Position numbers and translations under genes: made by a program. A stretch of DNA of 64,000 nt from Anthracocystis setariae (Eukaryota; Basidiomycota; Ustilaginomycetes; Ustilaginales; Ustilaginaceae). This document shows positions 1 through 10,332 of this stretch, piece after piece. Below the pieces are notes generated by a model. That model did not search any database and was not told where the DNA came from. It saw only the letters and a list, made by a program, of their open reading frames with translations. Where the stretch lies: assembly GCA_928724745.1 (NCBI GenBank), contig CAKMXJ010000016.1:1-64000 (forward strand), in the 5' to 3' direction. Every line of letters begins with the position of its first letter. The first letter of the stretch is position 1.

Positions 1-51
1 CTAACTCTAGAATCCCAACAGCATGGCTGGTTGCTGCACAACAGCTGTTTG

Positions 52-104
52 AAGGCGACGTGATTTTATCTCCTGATTTTCTGGAATTAAAGTCACGTCG
101 CCTT
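52..104. repeat. Inverted repeat (hairpin) at the left edge
   Basis: AAGGCGACGTGA at 52-63 is matched by its reverse complement at 93-104, with a 29-base loop. The arms extend to 16 bases with one mismatch. It lies just before the cassette array and may be part of the same element. Function is not known. Confidence 0.6.
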
Positions 105-466
105 TGAGACTGTAGATCTTGCAGAATCATATTGCTGACAGTGTGGCATAGATGTTGCCGTGTTCCTGAGATGAATCTCTGTTGTTTATACTGATGTTAT
201 GCCCTCTTTCCAATCTAAATTTGCAGCTCCACATTGATCAAAAATTTTATTCCAAGTTGAAATCCATCCACGCACCTGATTCTGTGCCAGCAACTTTCTG
301 TACTGAATTTCTTCAAAGACAGCATCAAGCCTCTGCTTTGCTGCAATAGCTGTTGGAAGCGTCTTAGAGGGGAATGGCTGAGATGGATGAATGCTGGCTG
401 ATATCCACTCCGGACCTAAAGACAAAGTGGGCCAAAATTCAAGCAGGTTCCAGTAGACCTGGGCCT
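105..466. other. Gene-free stretch
   Basis: No recognisable gene. A minus-strand frame from 425 to 186 is open but has no ATG start and no motif I recognise; it could be the tail of a lost gene. Confidence 0.4.
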
Positions 467-663
467 GGGGGACTCTCCTGTTTGAGTATTTTTTGTCCAG
501 TTTCCGGCAAGTCCCCTTTTCTGACCAAGCCTGGGGGACTCTCCTGTTTTGGAAATTTCAAGTTGTTTTCAGGCAAGTCCCCCTCCTGGCAATCTGCACA
601 TTTTCCTTCCGCTGGGGGACTCTCCTGTTTGAGAAATTTTCCTTTGATTTCAGATGTGTCTTT
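467..663. repeat. Array of 49-bp inverted-repeat cassettes
   Basis: Two cassettes of exactly 49 bp (468-516 and 534-582) start with GGGGACT and end with AGTCCCC. The left arm is followed by CTCCTG and the right arm preceded by CMGGCA. A third left arm at 615-621 has a degenerate right arm where the cassette should end (about 663). The arms resemble those of the 69-bp cassettes at 11,297-11,658, which suggests a shared origin. Confidence 0.65.
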
Positions 664-885
664 GCAATTGTAGTGGACTGTCTTCTGTTTTGTTACCGAC
701 CGTCTCCTGTTTCTTACTGATTGTCTTCAAATTGTTACTGACTGTCTTCCAATTTGAAGTAGACGGTCTGTCTTTTTGTTTGAAGTGGACCGTCATCTGC
801 TGAATTCAAATCCAAAATAATTTTGAAGTGGCACGTCTTCCTGGCATTTCAAAATCCAGCACAGTTTTCAAATGGACCGTCTCAT
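664..885. repeat. Array of degenerate GACNGTC motifs
   Basis: About eight GACCGTC, GACTGTC, GACGGTC or one-mismatch variants occur at roughly 20-45 base spacing, usually followed by TCCTG or TTC. The last unit is duplicated at about 28.62 kb. It looks like a decayed tandem array or a cluster of binding sites. Confidence 0.5.
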
Positions 886-955
886 TTTCTCAGGGATGCG
901 TCCAAACAACAATTTTTTGCCCATCAAACCCTAACCTTAACCCTAACCCCCTAGA
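838..955. repeat. Subterminal-like segment ending in a telomere-like CCCTAA tract
   Basis: The segment beginning TTCCTGGCATTTC and ending in AAACCCTAACC is repeated at 28,621-28,727. Here it runs into three degenerate CCCTAA units, the simple telomere repeat of many fungi including Ustilago. It marks an interstitial telomere-like sequence directly before repeat copy 1. Confidence 0.6.
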
Positions 956-963
956 ACCCTATC

Positions 964-1598
964 GGTGAGACACGTAAGTGATCATACCACTGCACACACT
1001 CCACCAACTGCTCTGAAACTCTGATGCTGTCCTCTCCTAGCATATAGAAGGAAGTCTTATTAGTGTAGCGTAGAGATGGGAGGAGGTCCACCTCCAACGT
1101 CCCTGACATGGTCACGTAGGGTCAGGGTTGGGTCGGGGTCAAAACCCGAGTCACCGTATCTCAGCAACCAGGGGTGCACTCCCTCTGAAACTTCACTGCT
1201 AGCATCTCCTAGCATGTGTGAGCAAGTTTGATTAAGCTAGCGTGGAGATTGGAGGTGGTCCATTTTCCCACTTTCAAAGGGGGGACCCTTGGAGCTTCGA
1301 CCAAAATCTCCAAAAACAACAAGTCGGCCATAGCTCCACAACCACTTTGCGCCCTTCCATGGGAGTTTCAGGGTGTTCATTTGGGCCTATTTGAGCCATA
1401 GTTTACTATGGGTGCGTCCCTGAAAAGTGAAATTTTTGCCAACCCGAGTCGAGTCGGCCCAATATTGACGGAGCCGTACAGCAACATTTTATTATGCAAC
1501 TTGCGTAGGGTTAAGTAATCAAATATACCTATTTTGGGTAGATGAACAACTTTTATTAAGCAACCCTACCCTGTTTGTAAAAGCACACCCCCTTGTAA
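964..1598. repeat. 635-bp dispersed repeat, copy 1
   Basis: Nearly identical to 17,910-18,513 and 27,709-28,343. It begins GGTGAGACAC and ends with CACCCCCTTGTAA, the same last base in all three copies. Inside are two diverged modules about 182 bp apart (CTCTGAAACT at 1,011 and 1,193). There is no ORF and no obvious terminal inverted repeat. Its right end is fused directly to a copia gag gene, so it interrupted or truncated that element. Confidence 0.8.
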
Positions 1599-4500
1599 CC
1601 GAACTGTCAGACCAACTGACCATGGCGGGCGTTACAATCAGCTTCAACAAGAAGTACAGCGTACTAATGAAGGGTCTCCGCAAGGAATATGATAACATCC
1701 GAGCACAAATCGAGGAGACCTACCGAGCACGTCGAGAAACGAGCGAAATGATCGTCCGAAGGGGCGACAACGAAATCGAGACCCTGGTTGTCGAGAGCGC
1801 CATCATTAACGAGAAGGTCGAGCTCGACAACATCGTCACTCGCCTGCGAAGCGAGGAATTACGTCTTGGCATCAACGTTCAGGGCATGCATCAGCGAACC
1901 CGGGTCGGGTCATCGGCGTATTACGCCGGACAGGAAAACAAACGTAAGGGTCAACGAAACCCGAAGCGAAACACCAAGACGAAGCCGAAAACGCCAATCG
2001 AGAAGATTACTTGTTTCAATTGCCAAGAAAAGGGGCACTACGCGAACAAATGCCCGAAACCTAAGAACCCGACGTCGGGTTCCCAGCCGAACACCAAAAC
2101 TGGTGAACCCGGGCGCGACAACGTCTACTCCGCTAGTGAGTTCACACACCCGCGATCAACAATGTGGTTAATGGACTCGGGTGCCAGTCGACACATCTGT
2201 TGTAACAAGACTCTATTCCGGGATCTCAAACTAGGCGTGTCAATGCGACCCATCTGGGTAGCAAACGAAGTTCCGGTCAAAATCGAAGGACTCGGCACAG
2301 TCGACCTCGAAGTCAATATCGGACGAGGAAAAACGAACAAGATCACACTGTCCAACGTGGCATACATACCATCCTTCGGCGTCAACCTCCTGTCCACAGG
2401 AGTAATGAGGAAGAAGGTGGAAATTGTGACAAACGATCGCGAGACAGTCGCTCGCACGACGGATGGCAGAATCACATGCAGAGGTGTCCATATTGGACCC
2501 CTCACGTATGTCGATCAAGTCGGCACCGACTTTGCCGGAATGGCGGCCGAACACGAGGCCAACACCACAAACTGGCACAAACGCCTTGGTCATCCAGGTC
2601 AAGCACGTTTGGAAGAGATTGCGAAGGTCGTTCCCCAAGTAACCCTCAATCCACGCACACCCGCGAAGTGTGAGACGTGCCAGATCGGAAAATCGCACAA
2701 ACAGCCGTTCTCTCGAAACCCGACGTCGGGTTCCACAAAACCCCTGGAACTTGTACACACCGACGTCGTGGGCCCAATGCCCGACGAAACTCCTCAAGGC
2801 CACCGATACGCTGTCACATTCATCGACGACTTCTCAAGATTCACCGTCGCTTTCCTACTCACAAGGAAGAGTGAGGTGTACGGCCACTTCTTGGAGTACA
2901 AAACCTTGATGGAAAAGCAAACCGGCCAGTTGATTAAAAGAGTCAGGTCGGACAACGGAGGCGAATACACGAGTAAAGAACTTGCAGAGCTACTTCGAGG
3001 AAATGGGATCATCCACGAACACACCGCTCCATACACGCCAGAACAGAACGGGGTTGCAGAACGAATGAATCGCACCCTGTTCGACCTAGCTCGCTGCATG
3101 ATGATCCAATCATCCTCACCGTATCATATGTGGGGAGACGCTTTCCTCCACGCGGTCTACCTCAATAACCGATTCCCAACGAAGGGCGCCGGGATGAAGA
3201 TCCCGATCCAATTGTTGCGTTCCATTACACCTGACTTCTCCCTCGCTCGAACGTTCGGATGTGCTGCTTGGGCACACGTTCCAGAGGAGAGAAGAGACAA
3301 ATTGGAGCCCCGCGCGCTGGCATGCGTCTACGTCGGCATCGCTGCAGGGACGAAGGCCTTCAAGTTATATAACGTGGCCGAAGATCGATATATTACAACG
3401 GTCCACGCAACATTCGACGAAGGGACTTTCCCCTTCTCGTATGATACCGAAAGTTCGGTGCGGTTTGCAAAAACCGACGTCGGGTTCGCGAACCCGCCCA
3501 GATTTAACACAACGACGAAGGAAATCGATATCCCCCCTCAGTCAAATCATCAAAACGCCGAACTACAGCAGAACACATCGGAAGACTCAAACAGTTGGCC
3601 CTACCTTACTCCAGAGGAAAGGGCGGCAGGAATCCAGACTCCACCTGGTTCGCCACCAAGTTCACCACGCCTGGACGCGCTCGCAGCCCTCGAAGAAACC
3701 GACGGGGTCGAAGACCCGACGTCGGGATTGGACGATTCGGACCCAATAGGGCTACTCGACGACGAACCACGAACAATCACTCAGGCTTTCCGAAGACCCG
3801 ACTGGGAATTGTGGAAACAGGCAGTAAATAGAGAACTTGCGTCGCACAAGAACAACAACACCTGGAATCTTGTGACCCCCCCGAAGGACGCAAACGTCAT
3901 CGGAAGTCGATGGGTCTTCAAGATCAAGCGAAAAAGCGATGGAACAATTGACAAGTACAAGGCTCGCTTGGTAGCACAAGGATTCGCACAAAAACACGGC
4001 ATAGATTACGACGAGACCTTCGCACCTGTCGTGAAGCTTGCGACACTCCGTCTGCTCATGATACTAAGTCTACAGATTGGATTGACTATCTACCAAATGG
4101 ATGTCGAGACCGCCTACCTCAATGGTGAAATCGACAAAGATATATACATGCGACCACCGCCTCGCGAACCCGACGCAGATCCTCACACCCCGGGTCTACT
4201 TTGCAAGCTAAACAAGTCATTGTACGGTCTCAAGCAAGCTGGTCGTACTTGGTACCAGAAAGCAGACTCAACTTTGCGGGGAATGGGTTTCAAGCGCAGT
4301 AACCACGATTCCGCGCTCTACATCAAAACCCCGACGTCGGGGTCCGAGACTCACCCGCTCGTCCTCACACTTTACGTGGATGACATTCTTATCTTTGCTC
4401 GCTCTAAACCCCTCGCCGAAAGCGTGATGAACGACCTCAGGAAGCACTTCAAGATGACGGGTGGAGAACAGCTTGACTACATTCTAGGCATTCAAGTGAA

Positions 4501-5356
4501 ACAATCGCCGGACTCCATACACTTGTCCCAAACCAGCTACATCCGACGGCTCCTCCTGACTTACGGGCTCGAATCTGCCAACATCGTACACACTCCGCTC
4601 AACCCGAGTGCCAACATAGCAGAAGGGGACCTCCTCTCCTCATCAGAACATTCCAAGTATAGGAGCATCGTCGGCCAAATCCTCTACATTGCGACATGCA
4701 CGAGACCTGACATCAGTTATGCTGTACAGAGACTCAGCCGCGAACTTGCAAACCCGCACTCTAATGCTATGGTTCAGGCTAAGCATCTGTTACGTTACCT
4801 CAAGGGAACGGAAACCCACGGGCTCGAATATAAACCCGCCGTCGGGTTTCCAATTCACGACGTGAATCTTGATTTCGGGTCCCTATTCCAGACATTCACC
4901 GACGCAGATCACGCGGGGGACACACTAACTTCGAGATCAACGTCGGGAATTGTCAACACGGTCAATACTATGCCATACAGCTGGATTTCTAAGCTACAGT
5001 CCATCATCACGGACTCTACAACATACGCCGAATATGTAGCTATGGCCGAAGCAGCGAAGGAAATCACATGGTGCCGATGGCTGGTCGAAGAACTCGGCCT
5101 GAAAGTCAAGAACCCGACGCAACTCATGGTGGATAACCGCGCGGCCATCGAACTCGCCAAGGAACCCAAATTCCACAACAGGACCAAACACTTTCGCCTC
5201 AAGTATCACATTACCCGATCATACCAAGCAGAAGGATTACTGATCGTGAAGCCAGTCTCAACAACGAACCAACTGGCTGACATTCTCACTAAGGCATTGG
5301 AAAAGAACAAAGTCCAAGTCAACCGCGAGAATCTCCACATACTTCCCACAAATTAG
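1599..5356 (+). pseudogene. copia gag-pol polyprotein, N-terminally truncated
   Basis: The frame stays open from the repeat junction to a TAG at 5,354-5,356; the first ATG (1,622) is internal to gag. Counting from it: CCHC zinc knuckle at about residues 131-144, protease DSG near 185, the GAG-pre-integrase HKRLGH and CETC motifs, integrase with the D, D and E regions, reverse transcriptase with the YVDD box, and RNase H with FTDADHAGD. The pol part reads as intact, with no stop or frameshift seen. The matching protein of the minus-strand element has about 200 more residues at the N-terminus. Without a 5' LTR this copy is probably silent unless driven from the adjacent repeat. Confidence 0.9.
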
Positions 5357-5931
5357 GAAAACCCGACGACGGGTTTCTCCTTTCATCGATTAATCATCAA
5401 GATCCGTATATGCACACCCACGACTCGACGCGCTTTCCCTGAAAAACATCAAAAACAACACAAAATATCCGAACAAGACCAACACCGAAAATAACAATAA
5501 AAGCCAACAAAATAACTGGACCCTGCATGAACACGCGACCCAAGATACAGCAACACCCTTTGGATCACAGAACCCGACGTCGGGATTACACTTCCAGCCT
5601 AAATCCACATGATTCAGCCCTCGACTCACAAAATTACAATGAATCACCACTAACACTACAAGCCACCCATATGTCACATTGCGCAATCACATCCACCGAG
5701 ATGAAACGCGGCGCATCCGACAAGACTCTCTATCGGGTCATAAGACCCGACGTCGGGCCTTCACCTCACACTGCGCCACCCTCGGAGCATGCCGAACAAA
5801 GCTTTACACCCCTAAGAACCAAAGAAGCGGATCGAAACAGAGACAAAGCACTTACGTTACTTATAAGAACCGACCTGATCACCCCTACCGACACCAACCC
5901 CAACACCACAAACACCATTTTACAGGACACG

Positions 5932-7287
5932 ATGGGAAAACGACTTTCCCAAGCAAAGAAAAACGCCCTCGCCAAGGCCAATGAGGCCAGGAGAAGGAAG
6001 TCCGCCAACGAAACGGACACTACCACCTCCTCCTCAGTCATCGCCGCCAACACAAACGATGGCGTAACCCCAATCTCAACCAACACCCAAGCCTCCCCAG
6101 CACGGGGTCAAGAAGAGGCCATGGATCTCGACGAGGGACACTCAGTTCCAGCGAACGAGAATTCTTCTCCCTCAAGCACTCGGCCCGCTGTCGCAGAAGA
6201 CATGGCTGTTGACGTCCAACCACCATTACCGCCCGCTGCAAACCAAGGCATGGCGTCGCACGACACTGGAGCAACGAGTACCAATACCACCGCTGTGCCG
6301 TCGCAGGCCAACGACGTTCCATCGCCACGGGTCGCCGTGTCTCCTCAGACCGGCGGAATCATCATCAACAACTCCCTTCGTCTCCGCAGCCGACCCCTCG
6401 CCACGTTGAGACCAGCGCCACTAACGACAACGGGTAATCACCCCGAAGAGAGAGGCCTCTTCCTCCTCAACTCCGACGACTCTCTCCGCGACGGAGACTA
6501 CGAGGTGGACCCGTTTGCCGACGAGGACGAAGACATGGACAGCAGCGAGAGGTACAGCGTCCCAGCTTGTTCCTCCAACAACAACAACAACAACCCGGCG
6601 CGAGCGATCGAGCTCGTCGAAGCGAGCATGGCAATCACCCGTCCACGGGTCGTAGGAGCTGCTGCCGCCGCCGTTGCAGCCTCAGAGGCCAATCTCGAGG
6701 CCAACGAAGTCCAACCCGCCGGCGGAACAGCCGAACACCCCCTTCCCCCGCACCTGGCATGGTCGGGGGCCATCACACCGGGGGTACCATTATCAAAGCA
6801 GAAGCGCTTTGTCGTCCCAGCCGGAGTGGTGCTCAACTCACGGCGGCACTTCACTCCACTGGGCGAACCCCTTCACCCCGACCTTATGGTCGTCAACCCG
6901 GGCTGCCAAGAGTGCCAACTCATCGGAGTGCACTGTACATTTGGCGCGGGTATCAATCATCAGGGAAAGAAGCGAGACCCCGCCCGCGGGTCTTGCGATC
7001 ATTGCATGATCATTTCGAAGCCCTGCCGTGGGCTGGGATACGGAGGGAAAAGGACGAAGAAACTGGCTACCATCGACGATCTACGAAGCAAGCTAAACGA
7101 AGCGAAAGAGATCTGCATCGATGCGATCGTGGCCTCAAGGACTGGCAAGCAAACGCCGAAGAAGTGGGACCCTTCCTACTTCATCAAACTCCTCGGCCAG
7201 GCTGAAGAACTCGTCGACAAACGCGAGGCCCCGGGCCCTCGTAACAGGTACGCGCAAGCTTCTCGTTCCGGCGCTTCGGGTCATTAG
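5932..7287 (+). CDS. copia accessory ORF (ORF3) with six-cysteine domain
   Basis: A 451-residue protein between pol and the 3' LTR. I chose the ATG at 5,932 because the MGKRLS N-terminus is shared with copy B (same length) and resembles the MARLSA start in the other family; the frame is open further upstream without a good start. The N-terminal 30 residues are very basic, the middle is low-complexity Ser/Thr/Pro/Asn with acidic patches, and the C-terminal third is conserved. That part has RFVVPAG, then C-x2-C-x5-C, a GxGxNHxG linker and C-x2-C-x5-C followed by CRGxGY. The spacing recalls metal-binding clusters such as Zn2Cys6 but does not match that family exactly. A nucleic-acid-binding role is inferred. 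I know of no named family for it. Confidence 0.75.
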   Translation: MGKRLSQAKKNALAKANEARRRKSANETDTTTSSSVIAANTNDGVTPISTNTQASPARGQEEAMDLDEGHSVPANENSSPSSTRPAVAEDMAVDVQPPLPPAANQGMASHDTGATSTNTTAVPSQANDVPSPRVAVSPQTGGIIINNSLRLRSRPLATLRPAPLTTTGNHPEERGLFLLNSDDSLRDGDYEVDPFADEDEDMDSSERYSVPACSSNNNNNNPARAIELVEASMAITRPRVVGAAAAAVAASEANLEANEVQPAGGTAEHPLPPHLAWSGAITPGVPLSKQKRFVVPAGVVLNSRRHFTPLGEPLHPDLMVVNPGCQECQLIGVHCTFGAGINHQGKKRDPARGSCDHCMIISKPCRGLGYGGKRTKKLATIDDLRSKLNEAKEICIDAIVASRTGKQTPKKWDPSYFIKLLGQAEELVDKREAPGPRNRYAQASRSGASGH

Positions 7288-7354
7288 GACCCATCATGAA
7301 ATCCGGTGCCCCGATGCGATAATGATTGACTGTGACTGAAGTGTGTGAAGTGCT

Positions 7355-7367
7355 CAACGTGGGGGGC
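7355..7367 (+). promoter_or_regulatory. Polypurine tract of copia copy A
   Basis: A G-run (GTGGGGGGC) directly precedes the LTR start TGTTGG, as expected for the plus-strand priming site of an LTR element. Copy B has GCGGGGGAC in the same place. Confidence 0.75.
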
Positions 7368-8167
7368 TGTTGGAACTTGGAATTCCACGTAAACGTCTCG
7401 CGCTTCAAGTATTTCCACCCTTCAGCCACAAACCCGACGTCGGGTTTGGCAATCCGCATGCGGGATGTTGGACTTCGCCGGATTCAGCAAGCTGCGACGC
7501 GAGTCAAATAAAATCACGGAGATTCTCACACACACGCTCAAAACATACGGTCCAAGACAGGAGGTTCGAAACCTCGTCTCAAAACCCGCGGTCGGGTTTG
7601 ATGACTCCGGATGCGTTCTCAGGAAGAAACTACGGATCCTCCCAATACGATCAGAAGGCGGACCCCACAGCGAAAGACAGGTACCGACGACTCGAGTAAG
7701 AGGATCACGCCATGTGCATCGTAACATTCCCCAAGGAACGATCAGTGCAGGCGTTGGGAAGCACCATCACGGACACAACATGTATATAAACGCCCGTTGG
7801 TCGCGATTTCGTTAATGTCTTTGGAATACATCGAATCTTTCCCCCATTTACTCTTACCATACCTTCTCTCCGACAACTCGTCGAGTAGTCATCAAAGTAC
7901 TTATAGTATTTATCGTTCAAGCTTCCTACCTCTGCGAAGACGACGTGAGCGTACGAAACCCGACGTGGATCTTTGGAATAACAACAAAGATAACGTTCGG
8001 ATATCCTAAGACTTCCGGGATTCTAACAAACCCGCAGTTCGTCAGAACCCGACGTCGGGATTGATCACCCGACGCCTACTTCCGTAAGTCACGCTTAAAA
8101 GCCATAATTAACTACTTATTCTTGGCTTTGCCGTAAGGCCGTCATTTCTCATTTGCTATCTTTCACA
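7368..8167 (+). repeat. 3' LTR of copia copy A (800 bp)
   Basis: Begins TGTTGGAAC and ends TTTCACA; the ends TGT...ACA were set by alignment with copy B (799 bp, 24,972-25,770). A TATA box (TATATAAA) lies at about 7,782. Palindromes of the family type occur at 7,430, 7,582 and 8,046, with half-sites elsewhere. No target duplication can be checked because the 5' end is missing. Confidence 0.85.
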
Positions 8168-8535
8168 AGTCTTGCATAGGCAAACAGAGGGGCCTTGTGT
8201 GTATATCATTGATGGCTCCCAATGATTGCAAACAAGGAAGCCAATGTTTGTCGACACAAGCCAGTTGGTGTGATACAAAGTCAAACACCTGGGGGCCATC
8301 CAGGCTGGGAGACAGCGCATCACATTGAATGGTTATTAGGGGATTGTCGAGAGTCTTGTGTAGGCAAACAGAGGCGCCTTGTGTGTATATCATTGATGGC
8401 TCCCAATGATTGCAAACAAGGAAGCCGATGTTTGCCGACACAAGCCAGTCGGTGTGATACAAAGTCATACACCTGGGGGCCATCCAGGCTGGGAGACGGC
8501 GCATCACATTGGCTGCCTGGTTGTATGTAGGGTTT
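8168..8535. repeat. Two direct repeats of 184 bp
   Basis: The segments around GGCTCCCAATGATTGC at 8,214 and 8,398 repeat with a period of 184 bp and few differences over about 170 bp. They lie between the LTR and the first dioxygenase gene. The next 60 bases repeat GTAGGGTTTTGCTTTGGCTTT twice with a TATAAAAT between. They may be promoter-proximal repeats of the gene at 8,924. Confidence 0.75.
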
Positions 8536-8923
8536 TGCTTTGGCTTTGGGTTATAAAATGTAGGGTTTTGCTTTGGCTTTTCCCCCTCTTTGCGTTGTTG
8601 GCATGGCTGAGCATTTGAGACATCCCGTTTCGGCTTGAACCATGTTGGCAATCAAGGAGGTGTATTTTTTAATGTTAGATTCTTCAGAATACTTGACAAC
8701 AATGATCATGTACTATAGCAGAAACTTATAGAGCAATCACAGCATATGAACCGTAGGGGGCGCCCACTGTGAAAAGAGAAAGACACGCAAACGCAAACCA
8801 AAACGCAAACACTAACCAAAGCTCAAGCAAACACGCAAACCAAAACCAAGCGCAAATCAAACGAGAACAAGAACAAGCCTGTCCTATAACAGACATTGAC
8901 TACAACACAGTACGGTTGACAAG
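8536..8923 (+). promoter_or_regulatory. Probable leader region of the dioxygenase gene
   Basis: Contains TATAAAAT at about 8,550 and, from about 8,770, a CA/AACGCAAAC-rich stretch typical of an untranslated leader. The distance from the TATA-like box to the ATG (370 bp) is long, so an unseen intron or a different start site is possible. Confidence 0.35.
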
Positions 8924-10030
8924 ATGGCAAGGAAAAGAACAGTTGACAAGACGGCAAGGAAAAGAACGGTTGACAAGACGGCAAGGAAAATAAAGAAACC
9001 AAACCTGCTTATTTGGCAGCATCCGAGGCAGATGGAACATGGTCCACGAAAGCGTGGTCGAAGCAAAGGGAAGCTGGCATTCAGGAAGCATGTACAATCT
9101 GGTGAGGCGTCCATTGTGACAACAGATCTGGATCTAAACAAGTACATGATGCAGCCTCTGATCCTACCAAAGGAGCCAAGTCCGGGAAACAATGCTGCAA
9201 TGCTGAGATGCATCAAGTTGAAGACTCGGTGGACACATTTTGTTGACAAGAATGGTCTCCACTTTGCCAGTGTGGTCCTGCCCCCAGAGCTGCATGCGGC
9301 AGAGTTCCACAGCAGCCTGGATCAGGTCCGAGCCTCGATGAAAGCCATCCCATGGGCAGCAGGAGCTCCAACGGAGGCTATCCGAGGAGGTCACTTTCGA
9401 ACATGGCATTTGATGCTCAGTGGCCAGGACCAAGCACATATGGATGGGCCATACTGGAATTTGAAGTTCATGCAATATCCTCAAATGCAGGCTTTCCTTG
9501 ACACCGAGTCCCTCAAGAGCATCCAGGCATATTGCAATCGCCAATTCTACGAGTGCTTTCCTGATCATGCCAGCTTCTACCAGTATGTTGGAGAGTCGTC
9601 CGAGTTCAAGCCATATGGGGCATTCAAGTTTGGACCGTGCTTTCCATCCCTGGCTTTGAATGAGGAGGCCAATGCAATCTCTGCTCCACACAGAGACCGG
9701 AGGGACTACTTGCAAGGGTTGGCTGGAGTGATGAGTGTTGGTGACTATCGGCACACAACGCTCAACATGCATGAGGCCAACATCAGCATTGAGTTCCCTC
9801 CTGGTGCACTTGCTTTCTTCCCATCGCATGTTGTGCATCACTACAACACCAACATTGCAGAGGGTGAGACTCGAGGCTCATTGACCATGTTCATGTCTAG
9901 CGATGTTGTCAAGTGGGCAGGCCATAGAGGCAAGGCAGGCAGCAAGACTGAACAAGAGAAGGAGGCATACAAGGACACATGCATCAAGAATTGGGATCTC
10001 TTCAAGCACATTGACAGCAAGACCACCTAA
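8924..10030 (+). CDS. 2-oxoglutarate/Fe(II) dioxygenase-like protein 1
   Basis: 368 residues, no intron needed. The core shows the double-stranded beta-helix metal site: H256-x-D258 in APHRDR, a distal His (H305 or H306) in FPSHVVHHYN, and R317 in GETRGS where 2-oxoglutarate would bind. The N-terminus is basic and contains a 9-residue repeat (KRTVDKTAR) coded by three 27-bp tandem units, possibly nuclear-targeting. The spacing and 'GxY..TTLNMHEANISIEFPPGALAFFPSH' style of strand resemble the TET/JBP nucleic-acid oxygenases that expanded in basidiomycete mobile DNA, but I cannot separate these from other 2OG oxygenases by eye. It faces a second such gene tail to tail. Substrate unknown. Confidence 0.7.
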   Translation: MARKRTVDKTARKRTVDKTARKIKKPNLLIWQHPRQMEHGPRKRGRSKGKLAFRKHVQSGEASIVTTDLDLNKYMMQPLILPKEPSPGNNAAMLRCIKLKTRWTHFVDKNGLHFASVVLPPELHAAEFHSSLDQVRASMKAIPWAAGAPTEAIRGGHFRTWHLMLSGQDQAHMDGPYWNLKFMQYPQMQAFLDTESLKSIQAYCNRQFYECFPDHASFYQYVGESSEFKPYGAFKFGPCFPSLALNEEANAISAPHRDRRDYLQGLAGVMSVGDYRHTTLNMHEANISIEFPPGALAFFPSHVVHHYNTNIAEGETRGSLTMFMSSDVVKWAGHRGKAGSKTEQEKEAYKDTCIKNWDLFKHIDSKTT

Positions 10031-10170
10031 GTAGTTCTGTAGTTCCGTAGTTCCATAGTTCTGTAGTTCCATAGTTCCGTAGTTCCAGTTCTGTAGTTCT
10101 GTAGTTCCGTAGTTTCATAGTTCCGTAGTTCTGTAGTTCCATAATTCCATAGTTCAACAGTTCCACAGTC
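10031..10170. repeat. 10-bp satellite between the two dioxygenase genes
   Basis: About 14 tandem units of the type TAGTTCCGTAGTTCCA/TAGTTCTG begin at the stop codon of the plus-strand gene. They lie between two converging genes. Confidence 0.85.
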
Positions 10171-10332
10171 AAAGTTTTGTGATTCCGTGTGTCAAAGTGT
10201 GTGAATTGGGACTTGAAGATTTTTTCAAGTTTGATGCAAGTGAAATTTGAGAAGCGGATGAAAAGGAAAAAGCAAGGCTTAGTCAGATCAGATTGCATTC
10301 GGAGAGAAAGTAACATTGAGAGGGAAGAACAT

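Larger units (their letters stand above)
1897..8061. repeat. Dispersed palindromes AACCCG-N4-CGGGTT of copia copy A
   Basis: Clear sites lie at 2066-2081, 2717-2732, 3471-3486, 3714-3727, 4328-4343, 4832-4849, 5359-5376, 5571-5586, 5744-5759, 7430-7447, 7582-7599 and 8046-8061, with weaker ones at about 1,897, 5,733 and 6,976. The centre is usually ACGT. Five sites lie in gag-pol coding sequence, several encoding the repeated peptide NPTSGS or PTSG; one follows the pol stop; three lie in the LTR. Copy B carries the same sites where it is present. Confidence 0.9.
1599..8167 (+). mobile_element. Ty1/copia LTR retrotransposon, copy A (5'-truncated)
   Basis: Order: gag (5' end missing), protease, integrase, reverse transcriptase, RNase H, an extra ORF, a G-rich polypurine tract and the 3' LTR. 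The 5' LTR and most of gag are absent; gag codons resume directly after the end of the 635-bp repeat. Copy B at 22,315-25,770 is a close relative and 34,576-42,390 a related but distinct family. Short palindromes of the type AACCCG-N4-CGGGTT are scattered through the element. It cannot transpose alone. Confidence 0.92.

Noticed and set aside
186..425. Minus-strand frame of 79 codons
   Set aside because: Starts at TTG, no domain or homologue recognised; may be chance or a gene tail.
2759..2773. Another GACGTC site in copia copy A
   Set aside because: Lacks the flanking arms and codes for the conserved integrase HTDV motif.
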